Below, in pieces: positions 1 to 5,642 of a stretch of DNA of 11,217 nucleotides. The DNA is from Opitutaceae bacterium. GTDB lineage: Bacteria; Verrucomicrobiota; Verrucomicrobiia; Opitutales; Opitutaceae. Within the stretch, counting starts at the first letter, position 1. The number at the start of each line of letters is the position of its first letter. The position numbers were made by a program, and so were the translations under genes. The stretch lies in NCBI GenBank assembly GCA_031254955.1, contig JAIRTK010000255.1, positions 1 through 11,217 of the forward strand, in the 5' to 3' direction. A model generated the notes under the pieces. The model saw only the letters and a list, made by a program, of their open reading frames with translations, ran no database searches and was not told where the DNA came from.

Positions 1-981
1 GCCCGCGTCGTCTCCTGGCTCACCCCCGACCGCGCCGGGAAATTCGACGACATCGTCCTCGGCTACGACAACGTCCAAGCCTACATCACCTCCGCCGAAC
101 CCTACTTCGGCGCCGCCATCGGCCGCTACGGCAACCGCATCGCCCAAGGCCAATTCATCCTCGACGGAACACGCTACGCCATCCCCGCCAACAACGGCGA
201 AAACGCCCTCCACGGCGGCCCGCGCGGCTTCCAGTCATTCGTCTGGGACACCCGCCAGCCCGACCACCGCACCCTCGAATTCACCCACCTCTCGCAAGAC
301 GGCGACCAAGGCTTCCCAGGCAACCTCCAAGTCAAAATGGTCTATGTGCTGACCGACGACAACGAACTCAAAATCACCTATGAAGCCACCGCCGACAAAC
401 CCACCCCCGTCAACCTCACCCACCACTCCTTCTTCAACCTCCACGGCACCCGCGACGGCGCCGACGGCGACCGCCTCCGCGCCATCAACGACCACCACCT
501 CACCCTCCACGCCAGCCGCTACACCCCCGTCACCCCCGACCTCATCCCCACCGGCGAACTGCCCGAAGTCGCCGGCACGCCCTTCGACTTTCGCACCCCC
601 GCCGCCATCGGCGCGCGCCTTGACGCCGCCGACCCCCAGCTCAAAAACGGCGCCGGCTACGACCACAACTGGATACTCGACCGCCCCGCCGCCGACGCCG
701 GCACCGGCAAACTCTACCTCGCCGCCCGCGCCGTCGAACCCGCCAGCGGCCGCGTCCTCGAAGTCCGCACCGACCAGCCCGCCATCCAGTTCTACGGCGG
801 CAACTTTTTGAACGACACCTTCAAAGGCAAACACGGCAAAACCTGTGCCCACCGCACCGCCTTCTGCCTTGAAACGCAACACTACCCCGACAGCCCCAAC
901 CACCCCGCATTCCCCTCCACCATCCTCCGCCCCGGCCAGACCTACCGCCACATCTGCATCTATAAAACCCTCGTCGAATAA
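1..981 (+). CDS. galM: Aldose 1-epimerase (galactose mutarotase), 5'-truncated by the window edge
   Basis: Interconverts the alpha and beta anomers of aldohexoses such as galactose and glucose. The frame is open from base 1 to the TAA at 979-981, giving 326 residues; by family length and motif spacing about 25 N-terminal residues lie outside the window. Visible family motifs, counted from the first codon here: GRYGNRI at 41-47; NNGENALHGG at 64-73 with substrate-binding His71; NLTHHSFFNL at 138-147 with His142 as the expected catalytic acid; GYDHNW at 219-224 with Asp221; and CLETQHYPDSPN at 289-300 with Glu291 as the expected catalytic base. All key residues are present, so the enzyme should be active. 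No signal peptide can be judged because the N-terminus is missing. Codons end overwhelmingly in C, which creates long mirror ORFs on the other strand. It is separated from the glycosidase genes by 1.2 kb, so co-transcription with them is unlikely. Confidence 0.95.
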   Translation, partial: ARVVSWLTPDRAGKFDDIVLGYDNVQAYITSAEPYFGAAIGRYGNRIAQGQFILDGTRYAIPANNGENALHGGPRGFQSFVWDTRQPDHRTLEFTHLSQDGDQGFPGNLQVKMVYVLTDDNELKITYEATADKPTPVNLTHHSFFNLHGTRDGADGDRLRAINDHHLTLHASRYTPVTPDLIPTGELPEVAGTPFDFRTPAAIGARLDAADPQLKNGAGYDHNWILDRPAADAGTGKLYLAARAVEPASGRVLEVRTDQPAIQFYGGNFLNDTFKGKHGKTCAHRTAFCLETQHYPDSPNHPAFPSTILRPGQTYRHICIYKTLVE

Positions 982-993
982 CACAAGCCGGCG

Positions 994-1042
994 CCAGCGA
1001 CGCCCCCTTAGGGGGGAAGGACATTGCGGTGTTCCTCGCTGG
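994..1042 (+). terminator. Stem-loop downstream of galM (possible terminator or dispersed palindromic repeat)
   Basis: Thirteen bases after the galM stop, the 7-mer CCAGCGA (994-1000) is matched by its reverse complement TCGCTGG (1036-1042). Between them lies a second, tight palindrome, CCCCCTTAGGGGG, around 1003-1015. There is no T-tract after the outer arm, so intrinsic termination is uncertain. A Rho-type end or a dispersed intergenic repeat are alternatives. Confidence 0.35.
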
Positions 1043-1235
1043 AATCATTCAAAGAAAAGTAAGCATCCAAAGCGATGAGGAAGGCCGCTCCTTGCGCCAA
1101 CGTTCTAGAATGCCGATCCACGAAGCGGGGCGTTTGATTGCAGTCAACCAGTGATTGTCAGGCGATGTCGTGATGTTCGCGCGAATGCCCTCATTCTGTC
1201 TGCCGGTAAAAATAGGGGGCGCCCTCTGTGTGTTA

Positions 1236-1616
1236 TCAATCCTCGTCGGCGAGCATGAGGGTCAGAACCGGCTCGTGGTTGTCGCCGGGGCCGAGGTGAA
1301 GTTTCAACGCGCACGTACGTTTGCCTATGATTGCAGTGAAACGCACCGTGTCAGCATCGCTGATTTTCCCGCCGCGTATCCGCCATTTGGCAAAACACGC
1401 TGAGGTCATGCAGGATGCCGTCGAGGTCGCAATCACCGATGCGGATGGCGTTTTCGATGGTGCTCCACACCGCACTGGTGCAGGCCACGGGGGCTTCCAA
1501 TGACGGCGGACGATTTCCTTGCCACTGAGGTCAATGAGCACGCCGTCCGCGATGGCCTGTTTGCGCGTGTAGGAATGGATTGGTTGACCGAAATCGGAAA
1601 ATATTTCGCTGATCAT
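1236..1616 (-). pseudogene. Degenerate DUF6573-like protein gene (two frameshifts)
   Basis: Reading leftward from an ATG at 1616-1614, the product begins MISEIFSDFGQPIHSYTRKQ and continues with AIADGVLIDLS, which closely matches my memory of the start of DUF6573 proteins (an I-YSYTRAQAIADGVLIDVS-type motif). The same frame ends, before TGA at 1238-1236, with LKLHLGPGDNHEPVLTLML plus ADED, matching the family's LKAVCGPGD-EPVITIMLP-ED ending. The middle fits the family only in another frame: from about 1500 to 1381 it reads LEAPVACTSAVWSTIENAIR, then IGDCDLDGILHDL, followed by a stop at 1353-1351 in that frame. So one shift lies near 1500-1510 and a compensating one near 1380 (an apparent extra G). 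As written, the open frame carries a meaningless proline/serine-rich centre. DUF6573 has no known function; I associate it with plasmid and accessory regions. Sequencing error at both sites is the main alternative. The family assignment rests on memory, not on a search. Confidence 0.6.
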
Positions 1617-1964
1617 AATATGTGCAGGGAACTGCCTGCACGAACAAGCCGGTGCTGCACTCTGCAACTCAAGCAGGCGCAGGTCGGCTCGGACTTGCGC
1701 GTGACCTCCACGTTTCTGACCGAACCTTAGTTGCGCGAGGCCAAAGCCGTATTTCTCAAGCTCAAAGACAAACCACATCCGCCGAGCTTCTGCCTCGACG
1801 TTGACTTGGAAACCCACCGCGAGCCGAAGCCCGACCATCCTCTTGATGATGCGATTGCTCGCGTCCACAAACATCCTATCAATCCTATGCAGCGCAAGCA
1901 ACAGCACCGGCGATTGCGGACCGGGCGGACGTGAAAACCATGCTGTTATTTTTGACAAAAACAT
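1617..1964 (-). other. Unrecognised open stretch upstream of the DUF6573-like remnant
   Basis: The minus-strand frame of the DUF6573-like remnant stays open upstream to an ATG at 1964-1962, adding 116 codons. The peptide (for example VEAEARRMWFVFELEKYGF around 1800-1735) is plausible as protein but I recognise no family. Its N-terminal part runs into the promoter region of the hexosaminidase gene. It may be decayed coding sequence from the same accessory insertion, or an accidental open frame. Plus-strand open frames over this stretch also match nothing I know. Confidence 0.25.
1622..1641 (-). promoter_or_regulatory. Hairpin or operator-like inverted repeat before the DUF6573-like start
   Basis: GTGCAGG (1622-1628) and CCTGCAC (1635-1641) form a perfect 7-bp inverted repeat with a 6-base loop. 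It ends five bases upstream of the minus-strand ATG at 1616. The position would suit an operator or translation-control hairpin for that gene when it was intact. No recognisable Shine-Dalgarno lies between the two. Confidence 0.25.
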
Positions 1965-1979
1965 AATCGTTTCTGTTAT
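1952..1979 (+). promoter_or_regulatory. Candidate sigma70-like promoter for the first GH20 gene
   Basis: A perfect TTGACA (1952-1957) is followed after 16 bases by TGTTAT (1974-1979), four of six matches to TATAAT. It lies about 175 bp before the preferred start codon at 2153. The surrounding stretch is clearly AT-richer than anything nearby. The octamer CTGTTATT occurs twice, at 1943-1950 and 1973-1980. Sigma-factor consensus in this phylum is less well defined, so this is a candidate only. Confidence 0.4.
1960..1977 (+). promoter_or_regulatory. Candidate LacI-family operator inside the promoter
   Basis: AACATAATCGTTTCTGTT is an 18-bp palindrome centred on CG (1968/1969). Seven of nine position pairs are complementary, giving the form AACAnAAnCGnTTnTGTT. 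A CG-centred palindrome of 14-20 bp is the classic operator shape for LacI-family repressors. The site occupies the spacer between the -35 and -10 elements, where binding would block RNA polymerase. The obvious candidate regulator is the LacI-type protein encoded at 4405-5433. Confidence 0.45.
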
Positions 1980-2152
1980 TCAGGACAGACGCCCCCGCCG
2001 CTATCATTGACAGGCATTGAATCCCGGCATCGCACCAGCCCCCGATGATTTCCCCTGAGCACACTCGCCGTCATACTAGCATGGATATCTTGTGCCGGAC
2101 ACATTCGGAAACAACGCCACAGCCGTTGAAACCCTTGTATGTTATTCCATCA

Positions 2153-4300
2153 ATGAAATTCTCAACATCCTCCATCCTTGATAAGACAGCGCGGGCCTTT
2201 GCGGGCGCTTTTGTTTTTTTTGCCGCCTCCTCACTTTCACTCGCAGATGTCACGGCTGACATCATACCGCTGCCGGCGGAAATCCGGTTTTCTGTTCCGG
2301 AGGCGCGCCTCCCCATCACGGGGGATTTTTCCGTGGCATTGGCCGGCATCAACGACATTCGCCTTCGCTCCGCCATCACCCGGCTTTACTCGGCCCTCTC
2401 CATCCGCACCGGCATCGTCTTCACCCAAACATCAATCGTCAGCTCGGTCGCGCGAGACTCCGCACTCATCATCAACGTTCACGCTCCCGCCCCCGCGATT
2501 CCCGCCCTTGGCGAGGACGAAACCTATACGCTCGCCATCACGCCCGAACAAGCCGTTCTCCGCGCGCCCACGACGACCGGAGCCCTGCGCGGCCTGCAAA
2601 CCATCATCCAACTCATCCGGCAGGACGCCGGAGGCTTCAGCCTCCCCGCCGTCACGATTAACGACCGCCCCCGTTTCCCCTGGCGCGGCCTCATGATCGA
2701 CGTCTCCCGCCACTGGCATGACACCGGCGACATCAGGCGCGTCATCGACGGCATGGAGCTTGTCAAACTCAACGTCCTGCACCTTCACCTCACCGACGAC
2801 CAGGGCTTCCGCATCGAAAGTAAAACCCATCCCGAACTTCACATGCTCGGCTCGGACGGCCTCTATTTTACGCAAGACCAAATTCGCGGCATCATCGATT
2901 ACGCCACCGCGCGGGCGATCCGTGTCGTCCCCGAATTCGACATGCCCGGCCACGCCACGAGCTGGGGTATTTCGCATCCCGAACTGCTCAGCGGTTCTCC
3001 TGGCACCACTTACACGATTGAGCAGCGCTGGGGCGTTTTTGACCCCACGATGGACCCGTCCAATCCGGCTCTCCACGAACTGCTCTCCGATTTTCTCGGG
3101 GAAATGGCCGCGCTCTTTCCTGATCCCTTCATGCACATCGGCGGCGACGAAAACAACGGCAGGCAATGGAACGCCAGCGAACGCATCCAAAAATTCATCG
3201 CGGAAAACAACCTTAAGGACAACCACGGCCTCCACTCCTGGTTTAATACCCGGCTCGCCGAAATCCTCGCGCGCAATAATAAGACCCTCGTCGGCTGGGA
3301 CGAAATCCTCCACTCCGGCCTTCCACAAAACGCCGTCGTGCACTCCTGGCGCGGCGCCAAGGGTGTCGCCGAGGCCGCCGCCGCCGGTCATCGCGTGATT
3401 CTCTCGCACGGTTACTACATTGATCTCAACCAGCCCGCCTCCGATCACTACGGCGTTGATCCTCTTCCCGCCGGGGATGCACTCGCACCCGACCGGCGCG
3501 AACTCGTTCTTGGCGGCGAGGCCACCATGTGGTCGGAGTGGGTGTCCCCCGAAACCATCGACTCCCGCATCTGGCCGCGCACCGCCGCCATCGCCGAGCG
3601 CCTCTGGTCGCCGCGGGCCGCGCGCGACGTTTTCGACATGTATCGCCGCCTCGCCATTGTGAGCCTGCGCCTCGACGAGGCCGGCATGATGCACGAGAAA
3701 AACCGGTCATCGCTTTTGCGCCGGCTCGCCGGCGATGCCTTCGCCCCGGCAAGCCCCGAGGTTCTTGCGCTCCGCGTATTTTCCGACGCCTGCGAACCCG
3801 TGAAGCAATACGCCCGCGGCCGTTTGCAACTCAAAAGCCGCCTCAATCCACTGGGCGGCTTTGTTGATGCGACCGTTCCCGACAGTGCCAGCGCGCGCGA
3901 TTTCAACAACAACGTCTCCGCCTATCTCGAAACACGTAAAACCGATCCCGAAAAAGCGCCGGCGCTCGCGGATGCTCTGCGCGGGCAACTGGCTGAGTGG
4001 CATCAAGCGGCGCAGAGCGTCAGCACCCGACTCGCGGAACGCTCGCCCCGCCTGAAAGATGTCGCGAAATTCGCGAACGGTGTTTTATATGCCATCGAAC
4101 AGACTGAAAACGCGCTGCTTGTGCTCGAAAAAGTCCCATCCGAAGAAATGCCCTCAGCAGACGCCAAAGCCACGCGTGACCAACAGCTCGCCGCCGTTGA
4201 CAAAGCTGTCGCTCCCAACACCGTCGCCGTGGAGTTTCCCGCCCTGAAAGGCATCAAGCAACTCATCACCGCCGCCGCCCAAAACACCGCGTCCCCATGA
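2153..4300 (+). CDS. Secreted GH20 beta-N-acetylhexosaminidase with helical C-terminal extension
   Basis: Exo-acting glycosidase predicted to remove terminal beta-linked GlcNAc or GalNAc by substrate-assisted catalysis outside the cytoplasm. I chose the ATG at 2153 because a good signal peptide follows directly (Lys2, hydrophobic AFAGAFVFFAASSLSLA, cleavage near residue 31), giving 715 residues; the frame is open to an ATG at 2045, which would bury the signal. No Shine-Dalgarno is visible. Domains: GH20b-like N-terminal domain about 34-165; GH20 barrel about 175-520 with WRGLMIDVSRH (Arg186 sugar-binding), HLHLTDD (210-216), FDMPGH (262-267), HIGGDE with the catalytic pair Asp332-Glu333, and active-site tryptophans in HSWRG (Trp399) and MWSEW (Trp460). 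Residues about 530-715 form an Ala/Leu/Glu-rich, probably all-helical extension without motifs I can name. The LacI-type gene follows after 104 bp, and the upstream operator suggests sugar-responsive control. Substrate cannot be told from sequence alone. Confidence 0.93.
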   Translation: MKFSTSSILDKTARAFAGAFVFFAASSLSLADVTADIIPLPAEIRFSVPEARLPITGDFSVALAGINDIRLRSAITRLYSALSIRTGIVFTQTSIVSSVARDSALIINVHAPAPAIPALGEDETYTLAITPEQAVLRAPTTTGALRGLQTIIQLIRQDAGGFSLPAVTINDRPRFPWRGLMIDVSRHWHDTGDIRRVIDGMELVKLNVLHLHLTDDQGFRIESKTHPELHMLGSDGLYFTQDQIRGIIDYATARAIRVVPEFDMPGHATSWGISHPELLSGSPGTTYTIEQRWGVFDPTMDPSNPALHELLSDFLGEMAALFPDPFMHIGGDENNGRQWNASERIQKFIAENNLKDNHGLHSWFNTRLAEILARNNKTLVGWDEILHSGLPQNAVVHSWRGAKGVAEAAAAGHRVILSHGYYIDLNQPASDHYGVDPLPAGDALAPDRRELVLGGEATMWSEWVSPETIDSRIWPRTAAIAERLWSPRAARDVFDMYRRLAIVSLRLDEAGMMHEKNRSSLLRRLAGDAFAPASPEVLALRVFSDACEPVKQYARGRLQLKSRLNPLGGFVDATVPDSASARDFNNNVSAYLETRKTDPEKAPALADALRGQLAEWHQAAQSVSTRLAERSPRLKDVAKFANGVLYAIEQTENALLVLEKVPSEEMPSADAKATRDQQLAAVDKAVAPNTVAVEFPALKGIKQLITAAAQNTASP

Positions 4301-4404
4301 CCCCGGACAAGCGCCAGCCTCATCCAGCTCCGCATCCATCCCGTCCGTCCCATTAGCTCTATCCGTGTCATGCTTATGTCCGACCGAATTCCCAGCCGCA
4401 TACC

Positions 4405-5433
4405 ATGAGTATTCGCAAAATCGCCGACATCACAAAACTCTCCGTGGCGACGGTCTCGCTCGCGCTGCAAAACAGCCCGAAGATTCCCGCCGCTACCCGC
4501 GAGCGCGTGCTCAGCGCGGCCCGGTGCATCGGCTATAAACCCAATGCCAAAATCGCCGAACTTATGAGCCGCATCCGTCAGGCTGCCAAGCCCGGCGAAG
4601 GCGCGTGCCTCGGCGTTGTCTCCCTCTACGACACCCCGCGCCCTTGGGAAAAATCCCTGCATCTCACCCGCATGTATCACGGTATGACGGCCTACGCCGG
4701 GGTGCTCGGCTACCGCCTCGAACCCATCTGGATGCGCGCGTCCGGCATGACCCCCCGGCGCATCCGCGCTATCCTCGATGCACGCGGCATCAACGGGCTT
4801 CTCTGCTTTGGCAGCCCCGATATCGACGCCGAATTTCCCCATGAACTCGACCGCTGCGCCATCGTCACGCAGGGCCTGAGCATCCGCACGCCGATGCACC
4901 GTGTGATCAACCACGCCTATAACGACACGATGCACGCGCTCAACCGTGCTTACGAACTCGGCTATCGGCGCCCTGGACTGCTGCTCGGCGAATACGAGGA
5001 CGAGCGCGGCGGCATGGCCAATGCGAGCGCCTATCTCGGATGGTGCGAGCACAGGCTCGGGGTGCCGCACATCATGCCGATTTTGCGCATGGCGCGGATT
5101 GAGGAAAAGCCGCTCCGTTCATGGCTGAAACGACATGCGCCCGACGTTGTCCTCATCGTGCACACCTATGACGTGCTCGCCGAATTTCATGCGGCATTGC
5201 AATGCCTGGGCCGGCATGTGCCGGGCGACCTCGGTGTCGTGGCGCTGAGCCAGATACTTGAAGGCACACCCTTTTCCGGAATGCAGGAAAACCAGCAACT
5301 CATGGGCCGATGGGCGGTCGAGTTGCTTGTCTCGCGAATAATAAACGCCGATTTCGGCATCCCCGCGCACCCGCGCCTGGAGCTGGTCGAAAGCGTGTGG
5401 ATCGAAAGCAAATCGCTCAGCTCGCAACAGTAG
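4405..5433 (+). CDS. LacI-family transcriptional regulator
   Basis: DNA-binding, sugar-responsive regulator of 342 residues, normal family length. The N-terminus is a classical LacI helix-turn-helix (about 2-22) with recognition helix SVATVSLALQNS, followed by the third helix (RERVLSAARCIGYKPN) and a hinge segment. Residues about 55-335 form a periplasmic-binding-protein-like effector domain; recognisable stretches are GYRLEPIWM, RGINGLLCFGSPD, ALNRAYELGYRRPGLLLGEY and PGDLGVVALSQ. The ATG at 4405 puts the helix-turn-helix at the usual distance from the N-terminus; there is no clear Shine-Dalgarno. It lies between the two glycosidase/transport units, so it most likely controls both; CG-centred palindromes occur at 1960-1977 and 5457-5470. 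The effector, probably a hexosamine or oligosaccharide, and the sign of regulation are inferred, not seen. Confidence 0.94.
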   Translation: MSIRKIADITKLSVATVSLALQNSPKIPAATRERVLSAARCIGYKPNAKIAELMSRIRQAAKPGEGACLGVVSLYDTPRPWEKSLHLTRMYHGMTAYAGVLGYRLEPIWMRASGMTPRRIRAILDARGINGLLCFGSPDIDAEFPHELDRCAIVTQGLSIRTPMHRVINHAYNDTMHALNRAYELGYRRPGLLLGEYEDERGGMANASAYLGWCEHRLGVPHIMPILRMARIEEKPLRSWLKRHAPDVVLIVHTYDVLAEFHAALQCLGRHVPGDLGVVALSQILEGTPFSGMQENQQLMGRWAVELLVSRIINADFGIPAHPRLELVESVWIESKSLSSQQ

Positions 5434-5441
5434 TCGGCCCT

Positions 5442-5495
5442 TGGTGCGCGAGGGACGTTTAACGTTTACCAAAATACCCTTTGTCCCGCGCGCCA
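5442..5495 (+). promoter_or_regulatory. Long stem-loop between the regulator and the receptor gene
   Basis: TGGTGCGCGAGGGAC (5442-5456) can pair with GTCCCGCGCGCCA (5483-5495), giving a 13-bp stem with one G-U pair and one bulged A around a 26-base loop. It starts nine bases after the regulator stop codon. There is no T-run on its 3' side. It could terminate or protect the regulator transcript, or be a leader element of the receptor mRNA. The loop holds half of the tandem repeat described at 5455-5468. Confidence 0.4.
5455..5470 (+). promoter_or_regulatory. Tandem ACGTTTA repeat and second candidate LacI-type operator
   Basis: The 7-mer ACGTTTA occurs twice in tandem (5455-5461 and 5462-5468). 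The junction makes an imperfect CG-centred palindrome, GTTTAACGTTTACC (5457-5470), in which five of seven position pairs are complementary around a perfect AACGTT core. It is weaker than the site at 1960-1977 but has the same CG centre and lies upstream of the receptor gene, where a second operator would be expected. I see no convincing -35/-10 pair beside it. Confidence 0.35.
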
Positions 5496-5601
5496 TGCAG
5501 GGACTTTAGTTTCCACGCTTCTGATCGGTTCGCGTTTAAGCCCTCCAACAATACCCAATATCCAATGAAACAAAAAATTCACTGCATCCCACACTGGCCG
5601 G

Positions 5602-5636
5602 CTCCCGCAATAGACAATATATCATTGGGCGGGAGG
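5602..5636 (+). promoter_or_regulatory. Hairpin covering the receptor ribosome-binding site
   Basis: GGAGG at 5632-5636 lies six bases before the ATG at 5643, the only strong Shine-Dalgarno in the window. CTCCCGC (5602-5608) is an exact reverse complement of GCGGGAG (5629-5635), so a 7-bp, mostly G-C stem can hide the ribosome-binding site. AAT/ATT pairing just inside can lengthen it across a small bulge. The loop is AT-rich (AATAGACAATATATCATT). Confidence 0.45.
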
Positions 5637-5642
5637 GCGTTT

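Noticed and set aside
235..984. 249-codon minus-strand open frame over galM
   Set aside because: Low-complexity Gly/Val-rich translation, explained by codon bias of the mutarotase gene opposite.
1200..1235. GC palindrome GGGCGCCC followed by TATTTTT on the minus strand, as terminator of the DUF6573-like gene
   Set aside because: The palindrome has no loop bases and only a short stem, so it is too weak to call a terminator, though its position after the stop is suggestive.
2007..2012. Second perfect TTGACA upstream of the first GH20 gene
   Set aside because: No acceptable -10 hexamer lies 15-19 bases downstream; the sequence there is GC-rich.
982..2044. Small plus-strand open frames in the gap, for example at 1155-1403, 1500-1730 and 1731-1934
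   Set aside because: They lack ribosome-binding sites and recognisable motifs, and several are mirrors of the minus-strand DUF6573-like remnant.
2045..2152. Upstream ATG at 2045 as start of the first GH20 gene
   Set aside because: It would put 36 polar residues before a clear signal peptide; no ribosome-binding site supports it. The ATG at 2153 gives a normal exported protein.
2432..3694. 420-codon minus-strand open frame across the first GH20 gene
   Set aside because: No recognisable motifs; the plus strand carries the complete GH20 catalytic signature. It is a by-product of GC-rich coding bias.
4003..5070. 355-codon minus-strand open frame across the end of the first GH20 gene and the LacI gene
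   Set aside because: It crosses two well-supported plus-strand genes and shows no family motif of its own.
5481..5642. Upstream TTG (5481) or ATG (5565) starts for the receptor
   Set aside because: Neither has a Shine-Dalgarno and both place non-secretory sequence ahead of the signal peptide. The ATG at 5643 has GGAGG at the right distance.
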